From Tomocerus qinae (lineage: Eukaryota > Arthropoda > Collembola > Entomobryomorpha > Tomoceridae), in NCBI GenBank assembly GCA_020055645.1, contig CM034546.1, forward strand, positions 116,114,375 through 116,178,374: a stretch of DNA of 64,000 bases, in the 5' to 3' direction. The position numbers and the translations under genes are program-made. The notes under the pieces are model-generated. The model did not search any database. It saw nothing but the letters and a program-made list of their open reading frames with translations, and was not told the origin of the DNA. Position 1 is the stretch's first letter. Each line of letters opens with the position of its first letter. Shown one piece after another: positions 38,801 through 53,167 of this stretch.

Positions 38801-39242
38801 AACAACAAAGCAACACAAAGTTTATTTACACCTTCATTGCTTTTAATGATCTCATTCTAATTATCTCACATCTGAAAAGCAACATCTGGGTTATTTTCAA
38901 AATGACAGCAACTGCTAAACAGATCTTATAAATCCCTGTGTTCTTTTTTATGACTTAACAATTAAAGTGCTAGTGTTAGTAGTCACTACTCAATAACTAT
39001 TACTGCCATGTTTAGAACTTGTCTAGTTAACAAAAATGTAACAGCAAAATGGAATAAGTTCACTTTAAAAAATTATATATTTTTAACCTATTATTGATAC
39101 ATCCTTCTAGTATAAAAATGTTAAGTAATTATCTAATTGACACTTTGAATCGGTGATGAGTTTAAAATGTCCAGTGCCTGAAACTTCAATTTTTTAAATT
39201 CCTAACGCCTAGTCTTTATGTGTAAAAAATATTCACGCTTGA

Positions 39243-39274
39243 TTGTTGTCTTTGTTGTCTTTGTTGTCTTTGTC
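39243..39274. repeat. nonamer tandem repeat (TTGTTGTCT)n
   Basis: About three and a half copies of a 9-base unit. Read on the - strand it would encode Arg-Gln-Gln repeats in a short open frame, but no gene is supported there. Confidence 0.85.
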
Positions 39275-40477
39275 TTGATTCATTGAGAGAGCAACTTTTA
39301 AATTGATAAGATTCCATTATTGTGCCGTAAGATAAATGTTTTGAGTAGTGTAGGTAGATAGATTGTGTAAGGTGCGATATCTTGAATGCTGAGTTTGCTA
39401 AGTGGAGGGGAATTCGTCTAGATTCAATTCTGATGGTTTGAGAAATAAAAAGTAGATTGAAGTCAAAGCTTGATGGAGGAACACGAAAGGGCAAATTCGA
39501 AGGAGAAAGAATGAAGTGAGTGGAGACGAGTCACTCAATTTCAATTCAATCCCGGCTTTGCATGATGATACTTCTTGCTGGTTTGTGATGCAAACATAAT
39601 ATGTGACTCTGCAGATGCATAAGATACAACATAATAGAAAACACAACATTGAGACAAGAGCGCAGTCCAGAGGAGAAGGAAACACAAATCTCGAAGAGTA
39701 TAGTGATATGTGGATAGGGATATTGTAGGTAGGAACCTGGGCTGAGGTGTAGAAAGCGAGAGGAAAAAAGCAGAAAAAACGCAAGACAAGAGAGCAAAGA
39801 GAAACTTGATAGTCAGGACAATAGAGATGTCACAACAGAAGTTCAATGTCTATCCTTAAGATTCATCAACCACTGTTTTTTATGTGAGCATCGCGCTTTA
39901 TCTCTTTCTCATTGCTCTTCTGCACATCAGCCCTTCTCGCAACATTTCGCTGTGCACTTTGTGCAGTCTGTCTTCAATCCTACACGCCAGGAACGCGTAA
40001 AGCGAGCAAATAGATTCAACATGGCCATTTGAATACAATAGAGCCGTGAAGAACATATACCAAGCAATCTGTGTTACTCTGAAAACAATACACAACCAGC
40101 TTGATAGCTATTGAGCCATCATATATTTCAACTTACAGCAAAACCTGCACTAACAAAAAAATACCTCCATTTCGCACCATCAATTTACCTTAACATATCA
40201 GTTTCAGACAACACATTTCTTTTATCTTATTCACTCGAAGAAATAATTATACCATTTAATAATGCAGACCTGCATGCAACATTTTATCTTTGCACATCAA
40301 CCACTTTAATTCTCTCATCCAAACTCATTTTACTCCCGGACCGTGCATTTTCCTCATATGACGAAAAATTCATCAACAATTTGTTTTTTTGTAGTATTTC
40401 TTTTCACAAGCATATAGGGAGCTAATTCTTATTGTTGAAGACTGGACAATCTGTTGATTAGGATGATGTATTTCAAG

Positions 40478-40736
40478 GAGATTTCAAATTTTTTGTATTT
40501 GGAATAAAATGTCTAAATAAAATCTATAATATCATTGAATTAAAAGTTTTATTTTGAAATCTCATTTCTTTCGTGTTTTCGTGCAAAAGGACTGATCAGG
40601 ATTAAATAGACCTTTGCTTATCTGGATAGACTGAAGTGGTAATTTACAGAGATTCCAAATTTTTAGTATTTGGAGCAAAATGGCTAAATAAATCCTAAAA
40701 TCTATAAAAGTGAATTGAAAGTTTTGTGCTGAAAAA
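40478..40736. repeat. diverged direct duplication, about 85-bp unit
   Basis: A unit starting GAGATTTCAAATTTTTTGTA (40478 to about 40559) recurs in diverged form from 40649 to about 40736, an offset of 171 bases. Both copies carry a GTATTTGG run, then AAAATG(T/G)CTAAATAAA, ATCTATAA, a GAATT(A/G)AAAGTTTT block and a final GAAA. Small indels and many substitutions show that it is old. No coding or mobile-element feature explains it. Confidence 0.7.
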
Positions 40737-43700
40737 AAGGGATTCATTATGTTTTTACAATGTATGCTTTTAGGGATGATTACCACAAGTAAATATTAGG
40801 ATTTGAGGTACCTGGAATATATATGATAGAGTTCTATTGTAGTATAGGAGAAATGTGAGTGTGTGGTGGTTGTATGTGTCGAGGTTGTATATGGATCTGC
40901 GAGTTATTTTAAAAAGAGAACAAGACTACACTTTGTGGTTTACGATTTCCTCTTGAGTATCCGTAAAAAACTAGGTATAATCCATAAAAAGTTCAACTCT
41001 GACCAAAACCACGAGGAAACGTGTGAAATTCTAAATGGATTGTTTATGCATGCTGTAGGCACAATAAACTTTTCTCGAAATGGCCCATCGGCTACATAAA
41101 GTTCACGGGAATGGCGTGAATTGAGTGCTATTGTCCAAGCAATTTGCAAATCGTCATTCTAAAACCTGATTTACGGCCCTATTAAAGAATCCTATCCTAG
41201 GGCTTGCATAGGTAGATAGGTACACAACGCACAACTCTTCTACAGATACAAACATGAGTCTATCTACATACAAACACACATTCTTAAATTCCTGACACAG
41301 AAAAGTGTAGCAAACAAAGTTTCACATCTTATCCATTTTACATTGGATTACTTCTATTACATCCTACACTACCTACCATGTGTATAACTCACTTCCAAAA
41401 CAGAATTGCAATAGGAGGGAGATGATGTCTGAATTGTGAGCTACATGACTCGGCCAGAGCAGCGATTGGTAAATTGTCTCTGAAAAATACAAGATCACAT
41501 CAGTTGTTGTTACTGTTAGCTCTAAGCATATAGACATTACATGGTGTGCAGCAGATAGATTTTCTGTCGATGAAGATATATCAGTCTGGAGCACATGTTG
41601 TAATGGCATATAAAATAACAATGAGGTGAGATGGGCAGCCAAAGCCAAATGCAGAAAACCCGTCCATCCCAATACCATTCAAGAACTGCATTTACATTTA
41701 CCGAATGTTCATGAATGCTGGCCAAGAAGGAAAGCATTTTTCACGATTAAATTATTCATGCTAGACAACTACAACCACTGTGTAAAGAACTACCGAACTA
41801 CAGTATAACATGTGATATCATTAAACGAATCAGATGATTAATTAACTCGGGCAAGATACTCTATGGCATGCATATATACATGTCTTATGCACTACAAAAT
41901 TTGTTGTTTGAATGTATCAAAGTATTTTAATTATTTACGTAAAAATCTATATTACTTAAGTAGAAGTAGAAACAGCTGCTACTAACGGCCATAGAATTCT
42001 GGCGTGACAACCCGCACTTAGCCAAAGTTCTTCACTTTCTCAACCCACTACACTAATAACTAACCTCTGGAACATTTACATCTGTACAACAGTATAAAAC
42101 ACATTCTGTCCCAAAGGGTCTTTGTCAATTTACTTAATAATTCTATAAGTACACAATTGTCCTCCGTAAAAGTTCATCCATTTGTTTACTGCAAATTCCT
42201 GTGTAGAATGTTTGTCTATTTTTACGTAGGAAAATAGTTCTTGAAATCACGTAGTAAGATATAAATGAATAGAGCATTTTCCCTTCGTCGGGTAGATGGA
42301 ATAGTCCAGTAGAGTCTCCCTGATGGGGGAAGCGAGAAAAACTTATGCGATAGCTTAATGTACATTTCCACCTCGCTATCTCCCAATATATCTCTTGTGA
42401 TGTCATTAAGGGTAATTCAAAGATGTCTGTAAATCAAATTAAGTCTAACTGTAAGCTATGGGCCTAATCAAGGAGAATAGCGTAGCTTGACACGGAATAA
42501 CGTAGCTTAACATAAGAATTGATGAAAATGAGCGTGGCTAACAAAGAGTAAGTCCGGTACGACACAACTCGTAGATAGCAAAGAATATTTCTAATGGATT
42601 ATATAAGTATAGATGGATATAGAGAAAGCAAGAGGAACATAACCTAACATAATGCATAGAAACTTCTACCCTACACCACACAATAATAGATGAGAAGACT
42701 TTTGTCACGTCTCCAAAATGGCCCTATGATCCCTCCAGAAACATTTTCTCGAGTCGTTTACATCTCATTGGATAAGAATTGTAAGGGATGAAAACCTTTA
42801 TTTCTCTCTCCCTGCCGTGCCTCGTCCAATGTCAGTTACAAACATTAGCCAGCAGAAAGCATTGCTACAACACAATAGAGCACACGGCACAACTACCACT
42901 GCCACACAATGCCAGACAGCCACTCCAACCTCATACAAAATATTATACATTACACTTCAACTTTTATCTCTCCCATGGATTTTCCTCTCTGACACTTGCA
43001 TCCCCGTCTTAACAGCAAATACCTCAGCTTTTCCCTACACACGCACTCCCAAGGCTTATTGTATATTGTATAATGGAATTTACTGAGCATTAATGCTTTT
43101 AGTATCAAAATTCAAACTTAAAAACTATTTAGAACTATTTAGTCTGCATTTGAATCGGTTCTCCTAAGATGTAGATATTACAAAGCATAAATGGTGAAGA
43201 CGTGTGATCTATTATTTTACAAAGATTATTTTATTATTTACTGCAAAATAATTCTTGGAAGGAGTTTTCATATGACCACGATTACTATATATACAAATAT
43301 ATCATTTTATTCAATTCTTTCAGCATCTGTCTACATTTCGATGAGTTTTAATTTTCAATATGAAAATAATTCTTGAAAGTAGGCGACCTGTGTGGTAGAA
43401 ATGGTGCACACCCTATTTCGGCGTAATTAAGGATACATTAGCAGTAGTTGTCTAAGACGTATAGAAATGGTCTTACAAATTAGTGTTGTGTATTCGTTGT
43501 ATGGGTTGAAATGTTGATCGTAAACACCAGGAGTGATGCTTAATGGAGTAATAGGCTGGTTATATTGGATATATATACCTACTGGGTGGTAGTTTACTCC
43601 TTTGGTATATAGTATGAGGATGATGCGCGTGCTTTTATTTTAAGAAGGGCTTTTGGGACATTTTGTTGTTAGTAATAATAGTCAGGTAGACTATTCAGGT

Positions 43701-44533
43701 AACTTGTTAAAGTTGTAAAAATTCCTACAGCCTACTCCGTACAAATAGATAGTGAATTCTAGGCCTGTGCTGCGAGGCAGAAAATGGTAACTGCCTATTT
43801 GTTATTTGAAATTAAAACAAGGAGAGGGTATTCTGAGTTTTCATTTCCTAAATTGCTCTCGTCAATTTGAAATGAGCTTTGGAAATTAGGCCAATTGGAA
43901 TTTATGCGCAGATGTTTTGGGGCTCTATATAGGAATAAGTAGAAGAAGTCGTAGGTGTATACGGGTAGTTTTCTTTTGAGGAAACAACGAAGTAAATACC
44001 GCTAGTAATTGTATGTATGGTGCATAATGGAATTAGAAAAGGATATAGATAGTGCGGGATGTTGTGTGTTGAATGTTTTGATGGTATATAGTAGTAGAGA
44101 GTAGCAATGTAATTTGAATTTCAGTGAATAGGTAAAGCTATTAGGTAAACTATGTATGGACGGTAATCATAAGTAGTACCCAAAAAACAAAGGAGGATTA
44201 CGAGGAAATCATAAAAAGAAAATGAAGTTATAATAATAATTAAAGTTAGAAGGGTAACCTTAAAGCATCCGAGTTCCTCTGTTTTGTAGTGCTGAACTTT
44301 TTACGACGGTAGGCTCATTTGAAAAGTTTAAAGTTCTTTACGGACACTCCTGCTACAAGTTTTTCATAGCTTTTACATTACACTTAATACATTCTCCACC
44401 ACTGTAATTTAGGTAGATAGTCTATTTAAAGTTATCACATACATATAGCATAGGGTTGGGTCTCCGGCATTGTTCCTGTGTGTGCAGCGGAGTCTACATA
44501 ATAATACAGTCAACAGAATTAAAAAGGCCGAAG

Positions 44534-44571
44534 TTATCGTTAGAAGCCTTTTTTACGGCTTTTGATAACTA
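44534..44571. repeat. imperfect hairpin with T-rich loop
   Basis: GTTATC and AAGCC on the left pair with GGCTT and GATAAC on the right, with an asymmetric internal loop and a T-rich apical loop. It resembles a bacterial terminator in shape, but in this eukaryotic setting no such role is implied. Confidence 0.4.
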
Positions 44572-45540
44572 ACAAAGTATGCATGCATCCATAGACAGAA
44601 TTCAGATTGGGATTTATTATTAGAAAAAACTCGAGTGCATTTACATGTAGGAGAAAATTGGCTCGTATAGAGTTGAGTTTGATGTTGAGTGCTACTGCAT
44701 GCAGCCACTTCAACCAATAAGTAAATGCATTTTGTAGTAATAATAATAGTAGTCACACCCGTACGTATGTAAAGCTATTCCACGGTGAGCTCACTCGCAT
44801 AGTAAAATAACAGTAGACTCCTATTAAGTGCGTACTACAAAGAATAATAAAACTTTGTGTTCAATTAAGAGTTTAATACGTTGTCGTGTACTTTCCGGTC
44901 AAGTGAAGCCAATTAAATCCCTTTCTTTTGTGTCATAGGCGGAGCGTCTCCTCTCTACACTTATGTCTCTACCACTCACTCACTATTTTACTGACATGAC
45001 AATAAGATCAAACCACGATAACCTTTTGTTTTCCTTAACTCACCATTTTATGCCTAATTCTATTCCCTACTTCAATTCATTGTAATTCCCAACTCCTAAA
45101 TCTAGGCTACACTCTTCACATTTAAAATAAGATACATAAATAAATGCTACCTTCACTTTCTACACGTTTAGTATTCTTTCCCAACACTTCTTTTCAGTAC
45201 CAATTACAAGATAACTGTCATGTTATTAGGTTCTTTACGATACATAATAAAGGATCATGAGGCAGCGTTAGGTTGTTGTTGACATTTCTTTGACTTCTAA
45301 CTTAACTAATAAAAATAGGAACGAATATTTATATATTAGTGTCTAATATTTCATTAAATTGTTACAAACTACGATAGAATTGTAATTTTACTACGTTGTC
45401 TATTCACTGTCTAGTGCTACAAGGTGTCAATCAGCCTGAAGGGTTAAACAGTTACATATTGCTACAGAAATTGGAATCTATACTGAATATTGATATCTAG
45501 GATATCTATAGGTAAAAGGTGTTGAGTTGAAAATGATAGA

Positions 45541-46212
<672 letters not shown>

Positions 46213-47150
46213 ATTTAGAAATAGTACGAAAATGTATTCTCTACTGTACTTTTCATTATACGTTACTTTAATTACTTTACTACTGCTACGTCAATTGTAA
46301 TTGTAGATATAACTCTGATTACATTACGACGAGTGTACACCACCGTACATGAAATTAACTCTGCCACTCTCTGTAAACTTGTTAACAGACAAATTCATTA
46401 ACTACTGTTTACCTTATACCGTCATATACGTATTTGCAAGGAGGCTAAACACACTCAAAATATTCAAAGCAACGAGGCTCAATGCTATTCTCAGTTAGAA
46501 ATACGACTTTTTTATTTTATGTCATCTCTACATTTACAGAAACAGCAGCAAGGATCTTGTTGTACTTATTGTGGTTTATGATGGTTTTACTTAGAAGGAG
46601 ACTAACAATAAGCTAGAAATTGTTAAAGTGCCATTTAACATCTCTCCATTACAAACTCCATGACTAAATCAACATTTTAATAAGCAAGATATAGCACAAA
46701 AGCCGAGCAAATGAGTGATTTATCGTGTGTGAAGCCGAATTGCAGAGGAAACCAATGAATGATATTAACTAATTTTATTGCAATACTACAATTGATACTT
46801 ATTTAGTTAATTACAATCACAATTTGTTAGTATAGATTATCTGTTAGTAATTTATTTGATTTTCATAGCTGAATTTTATGTTTTATTTGAAAGGGAAGTA
46901 GAAAATGAATGTATTTACTACGATTTAGTCGTTTGTGTATGGTTAGTAGTAACTATTGTACACGATAGATATTTCTGTAACTCAAAAGAGTTCTCACAAG
47001 AGTGAGTAGAGACACTGTACATTTAAATAGGTATTACTAAAGTAAATATGTTATAGTTCTGTACTGCCAAGTTCACAAAGGTTTTAAGCTGACAAGCAAA
47101 AAGGACAAGACAAGTTGATCGAAATAAACTCCGCTCTTCCCGCGGCTACA
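46213..47150 (+). other. abd-A: probable abd-A 3' UTR with a polyadenylation signal candidate
   Basis: The stretch after the abd-A stop has no coding frame. The first exact AATAAA seen downstream is at 47123-47128, followed by a pyrimidine-rich stretch, which would give a 3' UTR of about 0.9 kb. Another AATAAA lies near 47926. Which signal is used, if either, cannot be told from sequence. Confidence 0.35.
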
Positions 47151-47989
47151 AACTGCAGTGCTTGCAAATTGTACAGATTAGACAGTACGCTACACTTGAT
47201 TTGACAGTACAGTACAACAACTTGAATGAAATTGACTCTGAACGCAACACTTTAGGATGTTAAGCCAAGAAACAGGATTATGTTACTGTTGACAGTTGCA
47301 ATCTTACAATACATCATTTATGTACAGCAAAAAGCTAGCACTGCTACTACAATCCACAAAACTCCAAGTCAACCAATATACGTATGTCATGACCTCATCT
47401 TAATTAAGACTAATATATAAGTTATAGTTGTATGTTAGCTAATAATGTCTTAATATACCTAATTCGGTTGGGTTTGACTACTATGTGTCTTGACTACAGT
47501 AGGGAAAAATTCTTGATCAAAATCTCCATCAAGACAATTAGATAGAAATCTATTTTAAATTGTGGTGTTTTCTGAAATTTAGAATGTAAGTAAACGTGTA
47601 AGGATTAGTACATTAAGTTGTAAAGATGTAAGAAGGTTGGTGCGATGCATAGAAATTGCAAGGAGGAATACTAATGTGACTGCATGATATACGAAATACG
47701 ACTACCTACTAATAAGATCCAACTTGTTTGTTAACTTGATTGTTAGTAGTAAGTTATAGGTATATTTACGTAAAAGTAGGAGAGGATTTCGTAAGGATTT
47801 GAAAGGGTCACAATAATACTAATGATTAAATACTGTACGGAGAGATGCTAAGAAAAAGGTCAAGTGAGGTGAACTGACTCAAGACCAGACCTGTCGAGTG
47901 TCAATGTAAAAATGAAAATCTTCAAAAATAAACGGAAGTAGTAAAAATTGAATGCAATTGACTAAACAATATTATACGTACTAGGGTAA

Positions 47990-49810
47990 AGAGGAGAAAA
48001 TTAATGAGCGTATTACTTTATTAATTAACTATTAATTAAATGTAATTGAACAGGTAGGCTGCGTAAAGGTGTAATTAAGCTTAGCAATTTTCATGTGTGG
48101 TATCTGTCATGGTATTATAAGTATGTTGTGCAAATATTTAAGTGATATGCTATGAAAGTTTGGTTCAGCTCCTAATGCTAATGGACTAACAATAAGTGTG
48201 TATGTTTAACTGCAAATAATATAGATTTCAGATAAGATAATGGACAATGAATTCTGTAAATGCATAGGAGTTGCAAGTAACTAACGATGTAATGGTAATT
48301 GATCAGCGAGACTTACACGAAATTGATCTTGAGTTTGGAGGATGTAAATGGCGAGTGTACGTATTGTCTTTGTATTACCAAAATAATGCATAAATGTATT
48401 GTGAAATGTGAATGTACAAGAATTATATGGTACATTGTGCATTAGTGGCTTGTATTACATAGAATGGCTGAAGAAGTACTGTAATATGCTACGCTACTCA
48501 ATTGTACAGATAAAATGTAATTTTTAAGTGCAATGCAGCATTAGAGAATGTTCAAGTAAGGAAATTACTGTCAGTTGGCTACGCGTTCATTATGTGCATT
48601 GTGTTAATGTAGCTAATATAAACGTCTTAAATTAGCGTATAGTCTGGTCTTGACTGTCTCGACAGGTAGTTGATAATATGATTAAATTAGATTTGCGAAT
48701 CTCTCTGTGTTTGCCAAGTTGTTTAATTAGCACAAAGTAGTAATCAAACTCTAGTTAATTATGAACGTAAATTCTATTTTGTCGGTTGAAGGTAATTAGG
48801 CGTTTTATACGTTTTCAGGGTGGCAAAAATGGCACAGTGCAAATTCTCTTTACTTTGCAAGATACAGAGTACTATATTTAGGTACTTGTCTATTTCCACC
48901 TGAATTCAAATGCACTTTGTAGTAATTGTAATTGCTCTTACCTGCAAATCGTGCATTTTCTTGATGAGAATCAAAAAATAATTGCGACTTGTGTGAAAAC
49001 TCCGTGGCAATTTTTAATTTTCATCCTTGTTCGATCGTAATTAGAGCTGTGCACACTCGTGTTTTCTTTGTGCAACGGCATTATATTGTAATTGTTGCTT
49101 TTAGAATCGCTATCCGGTTCATATCATTCTTGTATTCTAATTGTACCACTAAATAACTACCTACACCATTATGTATAGTTTTGTTATTTTACGTAATGTA
49201 AGTAACAATGTACATTCACAAGATAAAAATAGACTTCCCTGTAGGTTTCAGAGGGGAAGATGTCGAAAGGAAGACTACCTTTGTTGGGAACGTGTGCAAT
49301 TACCAAGAAAGTTATAACTCCCAAATACCTTCCTTGTAATTTATAATTCTCCCTGCATCAGCAGACTCCCATACTTTATGTATCTAGTAAATTCAATTCT
49401 ACATTTTAGTAATCAAGCTGTCACCAAAGAATAGACAATCTTAATTTTAAATGCTAACTTCTATATTCTTGGTTTCCCAAAATTATTATTAACCAAATAT
49501 GTGTGACCTAATGTAATTGTAATTTCCAATAATCAACACTCGCTTGCATCTTTGAGTGATTTGTCGATAAAAAACACTCAATCATAGATTGTCACCAAAG
49601 TAAAGTAATCATTGTTACTAAAACATTAAATACACAATCAAATAAAACCAATGGTAGAAGTTTATTAGGGAAAATCAAGTTCAATCAACATTTTCAACTT
49701 CTTTGAAATTACAAATGTGCAATTGTTTAGTTTGTAGATAACGAAATCAGCAAAATGCAGTCAGATACCAGTAATTTTCCGGTTAAATTAATTAATAATG
49801 AATTACCAAC
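47990..49810. promoter_or_regulatory. stretch rich in TAATTA/TAATTG homeodomain-type motifs
   Basis: At least ten TAATTA or TAATTG cores are seen by eye, for example around 48020-48045, 48295, 48765, 48920-48935, 49040, 49090, 49510 and 49785. These are Antennapedia-class binding cores. The DNA is AT-rich, so many would arise by chance. No coding frame is present in the stretch. Confidence 0.2.
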
Positions 49811-52800
49811 TGCATGGTCTGTCTATAATGCTTTTTTGAGACAATTCAGCATTAAATTTCCTTGTAATATGATTTATTGACCTTATCACAATTGTTAATA
49901 GTGGATTTGTTAAGTAATTTGTTAGTGCTAATGTTACTTGTAAGTAATTGTAATGAAAAATGTAATAATTTGAATTTGAATTATGATTAATACGAGTGGA
50001 ACGATAAGACATGGAAATGCTAGGCATTAGATTGACAAAATTACGTAGATAAACGAAAAGTTATTAGAGTCAGAGGCAGTAAAGACAGTAAATTTCTTAG
50101 CACGTGCTAGTGTATGTTAGTATCTTGCATGAATTTCCAAATCCCATTTATCACTCAATTAGGCCGTCTTCAAGCTAGGCCATTAGAGTAGTGTAGAGGC
50201 TGAGGAAGCTCGTATCTGTTTCTGAATTTGGAAGGGAGTTGTGTTGGTAGTTTATTTTCTCCATCGAACAACCATTTTTGCAGCCATAAATGCTTTAAAG
50301 CAACCATTGAGATATTTGTGAAGATGCAATGGAATTGAATGTTAGCTATTTACTATCGCTGTTCGTATCTGAATCACCTTCTCATCTGGTGAATATAGAG
50401 TAAGTTCTGTAGTTCAGAAGTAGAGAACAGAGACATATTGTATGTAAATGGCCAAGTCTGCGTATCAGTAATGTTTAGTTACATTTACATTAGGTAGTGA
50501 AGTAGTAACGGGGGTAAGTAAGTCGTATCGTATCAGTATCTATCACGCATGTTACTTATAAATGAAAAAGTAGAGTAGCTTCGCCAGTTCAACTCGAGTG
50601 CTTCTTTTTCACTTATTTTATCTGTATCTGTAGAAGAAATCGTCTATAAATAGAAACTAATGGCAGGTTGAAACGTTTCTTATATCTGTAGTACATGCCA
50701 CATCTACATAAATCCCCTGTCATCTCTTCACTTACTGAATTACTTACATTACATCACATAACAGTTGAACTGAGCCAAGGAAAGCTAACTAACTAAAATA
50801 TTAGACATCCCAATATTCCCAATGAAAGCTTTAATAAACCACGCTCCACCCTGCATTTCCCATAACATCCATAGAACCCTAATAATGTATGCATCAGAAA
50901 TGTAGACGGACAATTATACATATGTATGAGCAAAGTTTCTCTTGCAAATGAAAATGTTACAGTTACAGTCGATTATTATTAGTCACACTCAAAATATGTA
51001 TAAAATTAGCTCTAGCTACCTATCTTCTCAAGTAATAATAAGAAAAATGTAATAAATATATAAGACTGTAGACAATTATGAGGATCCGAGTGAATTTACG
51101 ACAGTAAATGAAAAACAAAAACTCATAATACAGAATATACTCACCACGATTTTGTTGTAATTCGTCTGATTTATGGATTTTTGTGAAAGTCAACTTTTGA
51201 AACTGTATGTACATATACCATACCAATTCTAATACAAAATAATGTTAAATAATAATGGATTAGTGTACATTTCTGTTTCCCAACACACCCAGGAGTGGAA
51301 ATCAACCTCTCGAATCGAATTATAATGACTTGTTTGTTTCTGATTTTCCCTTGTCACAAAGGGTCAACAGACGAAAGACGACTCGAGACGAACAGAAAAT
51401 TAATACGTAATTACTTTTAAAATAGACAAGAAAAGGACGTGGACAATTTGAGTACTACACCGAGAAGAGATGACTCTGATATTTAATTAAGACTACAGAT
51501 TTGAAACCTATATACGTATTTGGAGTAGTTCTAGATGTAATAATATTCTTAACGCTGTAATTATAGAATGATATGAGAAAGAGCGGAGTAGATAAAAGAT
51601 ACTCAATGAATAGCATTTAGAATGAAAGTGTGTCAAATATGTTATGATATATTTGTGCTTGAGTGTCGTTTCTGTGTACTGTAGATAGAGTGGTGTGTAT
51701 GGAATCTAAAATGTTTGATTTTTATTTGTTTTTTTCGGTTGTGTTGTGTTGTATTAGTATATCTCAATTAAGGAGGTAAACTAATTACTTGCTGTCGTGA
51801 TTTTATGTATTAGCAAACTACGTTTTATCTTTTAAATATCAGAGAGTCAGAATTCTGCTTGTTAATTATTTAATTGATTGTAGCTAGCTGATTAGTGAGT
51901 TGTTTGTCAGGCACGGATTAAACAGCTAACGCATAAGTAGCTCTAATAGGACTCACTGTTACTTATTCTGAGTATTGTTGATAATTAATTAGTACTATAC
52001 ACTATAGGAATTGATTAATAATTCAAAGTAACAGACTTGTAATGTACATACTAAGTTTAGATGTTAAGGATTGAAGTACATGTACGTGCATCACACTACA
52101 GTACATACAGCAGATACAAACAAACCACATACCTAAACATCCATGAAAATATACGTATTAGGTTAAGGCGTAGATTTAGTCGAGAGTAGAGAGTTGAGTA
52201 AAGTAATAAAGTCGAAAATACTAGAATGATACCAATAAATACATTAAGTACTACTAACTAACACTAAAATACTGATCTAATGATGGTGAATTATCACAGT
52301 TGAACGTATTGTATTCAGAATTAAGTACGTCAGTCATGTGAACTGAAATATTTACTGTATTCTATTGTAATATATTGTGTTATGTAATCTACGTAAATCA
52401 ACTGTAGCTTCTAACTTTAAGTGTTGTGTAGGCTAATGTCATTTAGATTGCTCGAGTGCTAAGGAAATTTAAAGTAAAACGAATGATTGCAATGAGAATT
52501 ACACTTGTAATAAATCAAATAGTGATTTCAATAAATCTGAAAATACATCAATTTTTGCACTAGTCACCTTTATTCATACACTACAACTATTTTACTCCGT
52601 AGTACAACAATAACAATTTTCAATTATGGACTAAAGTTGAAACGTATTGGACTGGAAAACTGGAAAAAATATCTACCAAAATTTAAACCACTGATATTAT
52701 TAATTGTTATCGTACTTTTGTAACCGAACTCTATTTTTTATGACAACAATATTTATCCTTCTATAACACCATTATAGATATTGCAGATTTTATTACTTCT

Positions 52801-53130
52801 GATCATATTTTTTATTTCATTATTATTACGAGATTGGTACATGTAATGTAAATAGGAGTGTATACAATTTACATATAGACAATATCCTGTAGATGATTTT
52901 CTTATTTTAACGTTATCTATTTGGAGAGAATACTACAGCCGGTTAAGATAGTATTGTATAAATATTATTTATTTGCACAAAAGTTGCAAGTATAATATTG
53001 AGTTCCCTCTTTTACTTACCTACAGCGAAGCTAATTAGCAACACTCAAAAATGTGAGCTGTCTACTATTATTATTTTTCATTTAAATCGGAATATGAGAA
53101 CCGGCCGTTTGTGAGGTCGCTCTAATAATT

Positions 53131-53167
53131 GCTAATCATATGCTAATCACACTAATCATTGCTAATG
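53131..53167. promoter_or_regulatory. phased cluster of CTAATCA/CTAATGA motifs
   Basis: CTAATCA occurs at 53132, 53143 and 53152, and CTAATGA at 53162. The spacings are 11, 9 and 10 bases, so the motifs sit on one face of the helix. TAATC is a core bound by K50-type homeodomains, and the opposite strand reads TGATTAG, close to the TGAT half of Exd/Hox sites. The position, about 7 kb past abd-A, would suit an enhancer between abd-A and Ubx. Confidence 0.35.

Larger units (their letters stand above)
25216..45540. other. non-coding DNA, probable abd-A intron between the DIRS element and the homeobox exon
   Basis: No coding exon is recognised and no YPWM-encoding stretch (TAY CCN TGG ATG) was found on reading. 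Contents are the promoter-like block at 25512, the inverted repeat at 26273, GC-richer stretches near 28740-29040 and 29830-30480, pentamer tracts near 29950-30600, 32812 and 34930-35150, the palindrome at 32562 and the duplication at 40478. Confidence 0.55.

Noticed and set aside
45470-45500. TATACTGAAT, part of the iab-4 microRNA 5' arm sequence
   Set aside because: The flanking bases do not match iab-4 and no complementary arm is seen nearby. No iab-4 hairpin was found in the window.
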